NCBI RefSeq assembly: GCF_964340395.1
Contig: NC_135549.1
Span: 9,369,342 to 9,433,341, forward strand
Reading direction: 5' to 3'
Length of the DNA: 64,000 bases
From: Glandiceps talaboti
Lineage: Eukaryota > Hemichordata > Enteropneusta > Spengelidae
In this document: piece after piece, positions 27,301 to 40,300 of the stretch
Layout of the letters: each line of letters begins with the position of its first letter
How positions within the stretch are numbered: position 1 is the stretch's first letter
The notes under the pieces: model-generated
What the model was told of the DNA's origin: nothing
Seen by the model: only the letters and a program-made list of their open reading frames with translations
The model's database searches: none
Program-made: the position numbers and the translations under genes

Positions 27301-30300
27301 ACACCATGACCTGTGCAAGGGTCAGCTGCTCCACCAGGACATGCTGATGATGGAAAAACAAATCATAAAAATGATGTATATAAATTAATTGTATATCATC
27401 AAAGGTGGAAATGCAGCAACGTGTTTAGAAGAAGATTGACGTGGTTACACAAAACAAGAACTATATCTGAGTTATCAAAATCATGAACAAAACTGAAGTA
27501 TATTCATTCATTCTAACCCTAACCTATACAAACCAGCTTCTGTGACCTGTACCAGAACATGGCTATATTATGTCGAATATGTCAAATGAATACATTGCAA
27601 CCTTTAATAGAGATCTGTAGAATGTTCTTGTTAAATACTGTGCCTTACCTCGACATGAGGGGCCATAAAATCCTAAACAGCAGTTTGGTGTCTGAAAATG
27701 AAGATTGCTAAAATGTTAGCCATTTAATAATAATCAAAAATTTGTTGAAACAGAATGATTGAGTAATTCCATCATTTATCTGCTTTGATTATTTTGGTTA
27801 TTTTGATCAAACGGCTGCTGTTCAGTCTCCTTGTAATCATATTTTTTTTTATGGTTATATCTTTACTTGCAAACATAGTACATACAACCATAGCCCCTTA
27901 ATAGTCTACATGAAATAGGGTCTATGATACAACATGAAAGTTTAAAGTTATCTCACAGGAAATTGACTATCAAAGCAGACAGGTAAATACAACTTACGTA
28001 TTCAGTCATGATACAATTGACTTGGCATCCATTCTGTGTATAACTCCTCCCACGTAAATCTCTAGAGTACCGACAGTTACTTTGTAAACCAGTTGATGGA
28101 ATCTGTCCAAACACAACAGTTACGAAAAATTTTGGTCAATTCAGCACAAAATTTACTGCCACCAAAATTTGGCTGTTGTTAAAAAGTTGATATTGCATAG
28201 CAGGGATTTCTTGAACATTTTTAATACGTAAAATAAATTGTGTCATCAGATCATTTATAAATTGGAATTCAGTGTCTTCACATATAAGAGATTATACTTA
28301 TTTAGTTTGTTATTTTGTCAACTATTGTTGTCCTCATTTCCACGTCTGCTGCTCATACATTTTTTGTTGTTCTTCAGTATTTTTGTGCTTTCAGTTGTAG
28401 AATTCTTTAGTCAAGTTGAAATAGTATAATAAACAGTGTCCATTGAATCAAAATGAAAGGCTACATTAAATAAAACACATGACAAGTAAACCAAAATTGT
28501 ACTTACTACTGCTTCAAAACCACTTGGACATACCGGTGGAAAGTCACAACTACTGCAAGTACTCTGTAAAAAAAACCCCAAGAAACGTATCATTGGATAG
28601 TTAGTCCTTCCTTCAAACTAGCAATTCGTACATAGTTGTTTCTAACTGTTCTAGACAACTACACTAATACATTTAGTATGTTTCCACCTGAAGTTTGTCA
28701 GATAAATGTTAACATAGTGTACTACATGAACAAAATTAACTAACATAACAGAGATGTAAATATGTATACACAGGCAATTGGGACCTATATTCCTGTCTTC
28801 CTACATGTCATATTTCAGTTACCAATGTTTCTACCATTTGACAGATAAGGATCACAAGAAGAGGGCACCCTGGATTTGGCAAAGTGATGACTAAAATTTG
28901 GTCAATGCAGTGGTAGATAGTATGGCAATGCATGAAGCCATGAACAAAATGTGTACCAAAGAACTGTGTTTTTATAATAGCATTACAGTAGAGGTTAGGC
29001 ATGTTTTGATTACAGGTAGTGGCTAATTAAGCAGGGTAGCATGAACAGCACAGAAAACTTCATGTCTGCTGTTTTCACACTACACTACACTACAATACTA
29101 AACTGTTCTGGTCCTCACTTTCTGCTCCAAATACAGTTTGTGAATAGCACTCCTAGTGGCCAAATCATGAAATCTTTCATCTTTCTGATAACCAGAATAT
29201 AGTGTATTGGCCAACCATTTGAAGAGATGATATGAAAAATAATGTCCTTAAAACTACATTTGAATTTGCATACAAGTGATTTGAGAAAAGACTTACCGGA
29301 GTTGATGACGAATGGTTTAAATCACACCTATTAGCCAGGACATCCAATACTCTGCTAATACCATGTATAACACCTTTGTCTGTCTGTATGTCTGCATCCA
29401 TGATGAATGACTGACCATTGATATGAATCTAAAATCATAGAGAAAGCTTGTCAACGATATTTTCACTTAATATTACTAGAAAGGAATGTTTAGTACATAG
29501 CAATACACTGTACAAGCAATACACAACCATTCACCCCCCCCCCCCCCCGATGTTTACAATTCATTCAGTACATGGTATTTTCTGTTTTTGACTATACTGT
29601 TTCAGATGTGCAATTATGATAATTGTCCACTTCATGTTCAGTTTGTACTTTGTAAGCATCTAATTACCATAATTACCAAATAATACGATAAATAATATAA
29701 TGTAAATAAGATATTTGTAATGAATATCTCGCAAGATTGCTAAGTTTTGGTCAAAGGCAAGCAGTGGTTTGTTTCTACTCAGTTGGCTCTGATTTGTACA
29801 CAGTACATGTACTTACCTGATTGTCATCATGAACACTAAATGTCAACTGATAGTTGTGGCCTAGAAGTGTCGGAAGATGAAGACCATCATGGAGGTCTTT
29901 GCTTAACAACTTCTTCTGTGGTATGATATGGTACTTGATGACAGTGTCATCCTATCAAATACAAAATATTACAAAATGACAACAAACTGACTGAATTGTA
30001 CTATTGAAAGTGTGCCCTCTAGAGTTGAACAATGTAATGGAAAGTGGAGAATGTTGTACAGCTGCCAAAAATATTCAGTAATTTCCCAACTATGAAAATC
30101 TGCAAATTTCAGTTTTGCGTTCAATTCAAATGACCATGTTTCAACTGATGCTTCCAATGTGTGGCGAATAATCATGAAAAAACATGAACCGTGTCATTAA
30201 TACAAATCTGTTTACAAACACCAGAAAGATGTCGTTCACACAATTACAGACATCAGACCTGGACGAACAGTACCTGTTACAATCAGGGAAAGTAAACAAC

Positions 30301-33300
30301 TGAATTGGATTAATAACACTTGGCACAGCATATTGGAAGTACCAAGACTTGTATTACATTCAATCATTTGATAGGAACAGTTTATGGCTACTTTATGTAA
30401 AAGTTCACAGTTCAAAGACAAATTTGAAGTTCCCCTGGCATTTCATGTACACAAAAAGAGGCCATAAAACTGTTCCTAACAAACCATGGTGTGTAATACA
30501 AGTCTCTGCTGTTCCAACACGCTGAGCCAAGTGTTATTAATTCTATTTTAATTTGTTTACTTTCCCTGTTTGTAACAGGTTCTGTTTGTCCATAGTCTGA
30601 TGTCAGCAGTTGTATTTCCATGTTAACACATGACATTTATGCATCAACAATCATTTATTTCACTTGACATGCTAACCGTTGTGAAATATGCAGGCTTACC
30701 ACTTGACTGAGTTGATCAGCAGCTAAATCCGAGAATGCATCATTACTTGGTACAAACAGTGTGTAGTCACCAACGTTTTCTATCACTCCAAGCAACTCAT
30801 AATCCTGCCAATAAATTTACAAATACCATGAAGTCGTCTTTTGTTTGTGATTTAATTAAATACTCACCATCTGGATGACCATGGATGACCATGGCACAAC
30901 ATGTGATGTATTAAAAGCACTGTTAGTACATAGATTACATATTTGCTAGTTATCATGAGTATTACAAGTCATTACCATATACTGTAAATCTACATATTTG
31001 TGCCACTAGAATATTTAGCGATTCTACAGCCTTCAGCTAGTTCTCAAAAACTAACTTTTACTAATTACCACATTGTATTTATGTACAAGAAGGCATTTTA
31101 GTCATTACTTAATTTCGCATTTTTGTTTTTCAGTGAAATAATCGAAAAACAAGTCTTTAGTGAAAATTCCCAGGTTTACAGTATACAGCCCATTTCGTTT
31201 TAGTGTTCACCACTGGTGTTCACTGGCTCTGTTTGATACATCCACACAGAAATTGTAATCTTGATTCTACACTTTGCAGAACCAAGATTGCTATTTCTTG
31301 CTACATTTAGCTTAAATAAAATAAACTCTTTAAACATTCTGCACCTAGATGCAGAGTGGTGGGCATCATGTTTTGATGTCAGACAGGTGGGCATCATGTT
31401 TTGATGTGTGACAGGTGGGCATCATGTTTTGATGTCTGACAGGTGGGCATCATGTTTTGATGTCAGACAGGTGGGCATTATGTTTTGATGTCTGACAGGT
31501 GGGAATCATGTTTTGATGTCTGACAGGTGGGCATCATGTTTTGATGTGTACATTTGATGTCAGCATGATGGCATATTCGTTCATTTTATTTATTAAACAA
31601 AATCTTGCAAGAAACTATATTCAGTGAGTCTTGCTACCTTAGAGTGTAGCATGCGCCATTTTCTTATTTTCTTCTGCATGTTTGTATCAAACAGTCAGTG
31701 AACAGTAACATGGAATGGACAGTACCATTCAAGATTACAAGATGCTTTAGTTACAGCTCAAACCTTTCTACATCTCATTGTCAATGATTTAAAAAAGACT
31801 GTTATTAACTTCTGATTAATATTTGCATTAATCCAACATGTAGTTAATAATATGAACATGAGAATTAAAAATTAGCTATGAATGCTGTCATTCAATCTCT
31901 GACATGTTATTATATATATACCAGTAATTACTAGCACTGGTGTGCACAAGCATACTAGTGGCATTTGCACTGTAGTGCAATACTGTAAACATTACACAAC
32001 TATATCTGTATACAAATGATATGCAAAATGGGTGTGCGATCATTCCCAATTCCATGTATTATGAAATCACATGATCGCACAGTATGATTTTTATGGAAAT
32101 TTGCTGTTTCCGATAAACATATTGTGTGATAATAACAAAACGCCATGGTGCATGAGTGCCAGTGTGGGTACTCAACGGTACGAGTGCTTGCAGGGTTTTC
32201 TGCTTGCTAAGTTTGTTAAAGTACGTCCACAGGGAACTGCAAGCACTCATGCAAATAACCCTAGTATGTCACATTTGCAAGCATAACATGGGGTTGTGTC
32301 GTATTATGATGTGACTTTAGTCCCTAATACGTTTATGAAGATATGAATGGCAGGTATCATGACTGTTTGACATGTAACAATGTGATTATTGGCAGGCAAT
32401 GTTCAAATGAAAATGATACTCTTAATTTTTGAAACTGAGTGTTTTGTGAGCAACACATTCCAACTATTACTAGTATATAGTTGTCAACAAGCAGTGTTAA
32501 AATGTCAATGGTAGATGGGTGGACCATGCATTGCATACCTTTAGTGGGAACCAATCGTGCTAAAATGACCCTTGTGGATGTTCTTCATAATTCTTAGAAA
32601 TTCATGTCACAAAAAAGTTTAGTTTTCTGATCCATACAGTTGTTTTCTCATCAAATATGACCTTTGACCTTTCTTGAACCAAAACTGAATACATATTGTA
32701 CTGCACTGAAAGTTTGGCTCTTAAAGTAGAATTTGGTATGAGATTATGAATTATGTAAAATTTGGTTCATAATATAATGAAGTTACCACTGTAACTTGTT
32801 TGTGACAACAGTTAATTCAGTGTGTTGATAATTGCTATATTATGAAGACACAAGTCCTGTTTTCACCCAGAAGGGTCAAAGTTACTTGATTGGGGCATGT
32901 CAATGTACCCACCACCAAATACTGCTTGAACCTCAAGTACGAAGGTTTGTCATTGAAGACCTCTTCAAGTGTAGGCAAAGGAACAAATATTTTTTCTGGG
33001 GGTAACATGACCTGAATTCAAAGACAAAAAAGAATCATGGAGAATTAAAGATCAATAGTCCGTCAAATATCAAAATGTAATTTAATGTTCTCACCATGAG
33101 GGATTCCATGAATCTGGAATACTGATAATAGCGACGCATTAGATCCCATAGAGTTGGAAAGGATGTAGATTGATTACCTGCAACTATTGACATATCTGGT
33201 GGTTGTAAAACCTGTGGTTTAAAACATACATGATTCTGTGTAACAGTTCGAATATCTGGTTTTATACCTGTAAACCTGATATATGGGATGTTAAGCGTTA

Positions 33301-36300
33301 TGATATTCACATTAAACGTCATCAGAAAACACCTCTCTGATTGGATGGACAAAACACATTGATTCTAACCATAAACAAACATTAAAAAATGGCAGCCGAT
33401 CTTCGACGTTGCAGTTAGGGATATCGCGTATGCCACAACACTGAGGAATTTTTCAAAACAAGGAAATTTTGACGAAAATATCCATACCCAAATGATACTA
33501 TTTTATGATCGTAAATTCATAACAACATTGTACAGGTACATACATTTCGCAATGGTATCAAAGGTATGCGTATGACTGTGTGGTATTAGCCATCCACTGA
33601 CACTGTGTATGCTACCCATACCACACTATTGTACTGCAGTAGTTACACTCGCAATTGACCATCTAGTTTTACTAACATATTAAAGCATTTTCTGAAACTT
33701 TTAGAGAACTTACTCTAAAACCAAAATAGTATTTCAAAATAAATATGGAAAGTTACACTGAAATCTGATGAAAATCAACGATCGTCGGAGCAGGGTCAGC
33801 GAATTATGTGTACATGTATGTGAAAGTCACCTGATAACAGGTCATGTGACACATGAAGCACACTGCATAGCAAGCCGTGCTCTTTTTATTTTTCATAGTT
33901 TCCTTTTGAACTCCATATGAAATATCAGTTATTACCCGATATCATCTCTTCATTCGTTGTATTACCGTTCGTGCAGTTCCTGTTACGGAAACTGCACTCA
34001 CGGCGACACGACAACGAAGAGGTGATATCGGGTAATAACCTCATATTAATACAAGCTAAGACAGAAATGAAATAAAATCATTGCTGTGATGTGTTGACAT
34101 TAAATCTATCGATGGATGCCAAAAGACAAAAATGGAAAAAATAACTATTATCTGAAAGAAATGTGTTTAAGGGTGAATAAAAAATTTGAAAAAAAGTTTC
34201 TTGGGAAGCCATACTATGAGGAAATTGTTCTCGCATACCTCATTATGGTAAAAGAAGCTAAGAAATATGAGTAAAGATATGAAATTTCATATGTTTGCTA
34301 GCTAAGATATACATGTATTTCACAATTTACAAAATGATAACAAATCATCTGAGATGAGTTTATCAATCTACTGATAGTGTTAAAGCTGCTATCCTCTCTG
34401 ACAATGGATCTATCCATTTTGACCAAACATAAATTCCTACCTCATCAATTATGTGGATTATTCCATTTGTTGCTGGGATGTTAGGCATTATGATACGAGC
34501 TCCATCGATAAGTACTTCCTGCAAAATTACAGAAACATTTTTCTTGTGTAATACTTATTTTTTTTAATTATCTATTTATTTAATTTAATGGAAGAGCAAC
34601 GGGAGCAAGTCCCATTTACAGGCTCCAAACAATGAAAAAACTGGAGAAATAGAAGGAAAAAATACAAAAACACACAAACAAACAAAACTAACAAAATGCA
34701 AATAAAAACACATTACAAGGCAAATATATAAAATCAATATTGTCAGGTGGACTTGAGATGACAATCTTGCAAAATTCCATTTTTAAAGTTCCAGAGATAA
34801 ATTACAGTCAATATTGGAAATACTACAACAAAGATCATTATAAGTAGTCATACATCTCTGAATGACACACTGTGTTTAAAAACATTAATTCTACTGACAT
34901 CAGGTCTAAAACAAATAAAATTTCTAGTTACCCTCTGCGGAACATTAAAACGTAACTTAGAGAGAATATATGGACTATCATAAACGTTATTTACACACTT
35001 GTATAAGAATACCATGTCTAAAAACATCCTCCGCAGAGAGAGGATGGGCAAATGGAAATCTTTTTTTTTTTTTTTTGCATCTGTCAGAAGACTATGATGA
35101 CTTTTTGTACAAGGACACTATCTGATTATAGGTTTTATCTGGAGAGATATTATCAAGTAAATCTTACCTTATTCTCAAAGGTGATCATAAGATCTGTACC
35201 TTCTAATAGAGAAGGTATTGGTCCTTCTCCTCTTTCACCTAAGGTTCTGTACGTCCACATACCTGCTATCATATGATATCTACTAAAAAATATAGAACTT
35301 TACATTTTAAGAAAACATCATATTTCAACATTTCATTTATTTTATAATTGGCATTTTGCCAAATGTATGTGTAGTAGTACAGCTCAGTTTATAAAATGAA
35401 GAGACTGTGAGGGAATGCTAAAATACTGGATTAAGTTGATAGATTGGTTGCTAGAGACATTTTCCATATTGTGGAACGGTACTACAAAATGTCACTTTTT
35501 TGAAAGTCATGTCAGTTTCATCAAACTCTGCAAAAATATTCTTCAACACTAAGTACTTTGTAACGATGGATTGAAAACAGGGGATCACCTTTCTTGTTTC
35601 CATAGTAACAATTCATGTAAAGAGGTCACTAACACTCACATTTATTAATGTCTACAAAATCTTACCAAGAGACATGTCAATTTTAATAAAAATTGCAGTT
35701 TGATGGCTTTTTATACGCAGACTTTGAAAATGCAAAGAAGTTGATAGGTCATCACGTTCATTTTCAAATTACAGAAAAGAAAATACGCTCAGGGGGAAAA
35801 ATGACTGTAACATAGATTAAAAACCATTTTGTATTAATTTCTGCTAACTTAGAGAGTCCAAAATGTGCGACCACAAAAAAATTACAATTTTTTTGAAACA
35901 GCAAGTTTGTCATTATTAGTCAGCCTTATAGTTCACTACATCCTTTTCCAAATGAATTTACCTTGATAATGGTTATCCAAATTCTATTCACATTGTTTAT
36001 TTGGGCAATGCGGTTATCAAAAATTTTAGCATTTGTTAATATTTTATTTGATGAAAATTCTGCACATTGGATAATGAAATTGTGGTTACGGTGAGTTGAT
36101 AATCAGGACAAAACTAATTTCATATTGCAATATTCTGAATAGTTGTTACTGGGGTATAGTCACTCACTGACTAAATCTTGTGTTACCAGAATACTTACCT
36201 GAGACAGTTGGCTGCATAGTCACTATTCAGCCATTCTTCTTGGTCTTCTATAGACATTGCCTGGAAGGCTAGATTTGTCGGTGCAAACAGTGTAACATTC

Positions 36301-37108
36301 AGTGAGGGATCAGCTAACTCCCTTGTTATACCTCCAGTCTATCAAAGATATAGTTTGAAGTATGTTTCATAAAATTAGGAGTAAATATCATGAGAAATAA
36401 GAAGTAACCTGCAACATGTATATTAAACTAAAAACAGATGAATGTAGATAAAGCGCAATAGACCATAAACAGTGAGACTGTCTATGGTTAGACAAACCCC
36501 ATTCCCCATTTTAGACCATGCATTTTTTGGTAAGACCTATCTGGAACAGAAGTACAGTGTACATTGGCAGTTGAGACAATTAAATCCATAATGGTGCAAA
36601 ATTGAAAGCTGATCACACACTTTATGTAAAGATGTAGAGAATTTCTGGGTTTTTTTTTTCACAAGTGGCCAGTGTCATAAACAAGGTTATCTTACATCCA
36701 AGTGTACAAAAAGACCTTATACCTCAAAACATGGGTGATTTTACAACTTTCTATCTATCTGTCTGTATAAAATGTTTTGATTTCTGCCTTTGTCTCTGTT
36801 TCCACAGTTGGTCTACTTTTAATATTGCATGAATTGTGGATGTTTGACTTGATAGAAAAACACCATATCCTGAATGTTTTGAAAATCACCAGCTTCACTT
36901 ACCTCACATACACTATAAAGACTTGACAAGTTCACTATTGTTGACAAGACCTGTAAGGTAAATAAATCAATGTTCACAAAGATCAACACTTACTGTCTGA
37001 TCACACCCCAAATATGTACCACTACAACAATCAGCCCTGTTATTTTTACTTTAAGTTACACATGCAGGGTCACACACACACACACACACACACATATATA
37101 CACACACA

Positions 37109-37180
<72 letters not shown>

Positions 37181-37270
37181 TGCACACACACACATATGCA
37201 GGTAAACACACAGAGACAGACAGAAACACACACAAATGCAAGTAAACACAGTCAGAGACACACACACATG

Positions 37271-37304
<34 letters not shown>

Positions 37305-40300
37305 AACACAAACACAAAAACACAGACATATTACTATGATATGGCAATTTAAGACTACTGAAAAAGGTGAACTTTGCAACAAAAGATTCCTATAAAATAT
37401 AGTTTCTTACAAAGACAATCTGTAAGAGCAGGAAAAACTGCAACTAATCTATTAAAGTCATTCTTCACATATATCATATTACCTCTTTTGTTAAATAATA
37501 AACTACAAACATTACATTCTTTGAATGTTTTATGTTTCATAAACAGCGGTGACTCTGTAAGTAGATGATGACCTAGTATGACTACAAAAGTAGACATTGC
37601 AACAAATCTATATTTGGCTATTTTGATCTTTATTACTGTAACTTAAAGGTACTTTGATCAAAAGTCAGCCAACACAAAGTTATGCTCTAGTACTTGTTGC
37701 CTATAAAAAGAGGATTACTTAGTTGGCTTTCATTTTCATCGCATTATTTTTACATATCAAAAGTCAGTGAAATGAAACAGAGGTATGGAAAAGAAACAAG
37801 TCAAACCTTACCATTGTGACGCTGCCAAAACATATATAACCATTACCTTCAAAGCCTTGATTGCAAGTACATATATTTGTACCAGCTCCTGTCGATGTAC
37901 AAGTTGCCTACATTTTTGTACATAGAAGAGAGAGTTGTATGTTAGTAGCTATTAATTCAGAATTGGGCATTTATTCAGAGATAATTCAGAATCAGGTATT
38001 TATTTTACTTAAAAGCTCTATACTTACTTATACCATTTTTAAACTATGAATTTAAATTTTCAGAAATGATTAAATTTTCAGAAATGTTTTTTTAGCTGGT
38101 TGATTTGATAAACAGAGTACTTACATGTTCATGACAACCACCATAGTTAACAAGACATGTATCAGTAGCAGTACACTTAATACCATCTCCCATGAAGCCA
38201 CTAGGACACAAACATTCATTCTGAAAAGGTCAAAGGTCAAAGGTCACAATCCAGTCAGCACAGACTTGTAGCTCAATAAAGGCCTTAAGAACAGTTGTGT
38301 GTACCACAGTTTGTAATATATACATACCACTGTTAGTGCCATTAGTTAAATATAAATGTTAAATAAAATTAAAGAAGTGGTTTGAAATTCTACAACTTTT
38401 TAACGATTTTCTAATACCGTATAACACTTTAAATAGGATATTTGTATGTAAAGGAACTCAATTTCTTAGTGTTACAGCTTGGCCAAAGTCATAAATATTT
38501 CACTGTAACAGTGGCTTTTCTCTCTCTCAAATCTTTCATATTGTTGATGTGAGGATAAAATGCAAACAGTTGTGATGACATGATTTTGTCAGTATAAATT
38601 CTCTTTATTTCATTTAACATTCTGTTCATATCCTGTTGGTACACGATCTTCATCGTAACGGTAAATGATGTTTGATTCATACTGAACACCCTTTCATATC
38701 TGCAGACTATGTACATCTAATATCTACCATTTTGATTATTAGTAAGGAATACTTCAAAACTTGTTCATGTTCACCAGTGAGATTATTATAATTGCAAATA
38801 TTTGCTAGGACCAGAACAAGTAGCTGAGATGCTATCTATGGTATCAAATCATCTCTTTACCATAGAGAAATCTTGTGATTCGGTGCCAGGGATGGCACTA
38901 GACCAAGAACAAGATACAAATAGTCAGTTTATTACATATTCAACGTAGAGAGTTAACAACAATATTCTTTACCAGTCCAGGTCCAGTAAATATACAGTCT
39001 GCATATTCATCACATCCACCATGGGAAGGTAGTTGACAATTGTCAATAGGAACACAGACAATTCCATCACCGGACCAACCATTCTTACAGTTGCATTGGT
39101 TAGCACCAGGTCCTGTAGTTACACACTCTGCCTATTAAAGTCACAGAAAAAAAAGGTAAAGTATCTTTAGTGATAAATACTCTTAGTTTTTAGACAATTC
39201 ATGCACTTTTTGATACATGTGGTGTGTGTAAGAGTTTTTTGAATTACTATCCCAGACAATAGTTTACTAATAGCCGATAGAGGTTTTGCAATTATTACAA
39301 CTCACATACTTTGCTATCTCATGATGTTTTCATGTCTTTTGCAAGAAAGGGATGTGTGCAGAGTTAATATTTTAGTTTGTTTTATTGGAAATTAAATAGA
39401 GCGGACTTCATGTGACTTGTCACACTAACCAAGAACACAACACTGAGGTGAACGACAGCAAAAATTCACGTCAAAATTGACCTTCATGCATGTGTGTTCA
39501 GTCTATAATTCATCACATCATTTCAATGGGGAGGAAATATCAAGAATGGATTCAGTTTTTCTCAACTTATTTTATGTTTGTCTGAAATCCTTACCTCTGC
39601 ATGACAATCTCCTCTGTTCGGTTTGGTACAGGGATCTATGGATACACAGTCCAGGCCGTCACCATCATAGCCAGCATTGCAAACACAGCGGATAGCGACA
39701 GACATATCACACTGGGCATGGGCATGACACTGGTCTAATTGTGGACCACATGGGTGAATGTGTTCTTCACAGTATTCACCAGTAAACCCATCTTCACAAG
39801 TACCATGTTTACATTTACCGGACCCTTTTGGTCCATTTGCACAAATCCCATGCACACAGGAACAAACTAAAAAACAAAATACGAACAAGAAATGTTCCCT
39901 CAAAATTGTTTATAATAAAGGTTAGGAATGACTTTATCCTACGAGGTGGCATTAAAATGAAAGTTTGTGAGATATGCATAAAGCTAAACAAAACAATATG
40001 GTGGTCAAATAATCTCCAAAAATGTCAAACATATTACAAAGAATGGTTATAGTTACTGTTGAGAAGAAAAGAAATCATACTGGATAGAACTGCAGGATAT
40101 GAGTTGAAATAGTTAACTTTAGGTACTATGGTACTAAGTGTCAAAGAATCAAACACTCCTACATGTATAGCAGATAAGAAGACAAGAGAGTGGTCCGTCA
40201 GAATACTGTGTGCCTTAACTTTAATAGTAGTAGTTACAAACTAAGAGTGTAAATAATTTACGGAGTATATTTCTGCAAAATCACTCTGCCTTCTTCAGTT

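Noticed and set aside
33035-33352. A longer exon 27 running up to 33352
   Set aside because: The upstream part of the open frame lacks FAS1 features, and a good acceptor (CCACAG) at 33212-33213 gives the right phase.
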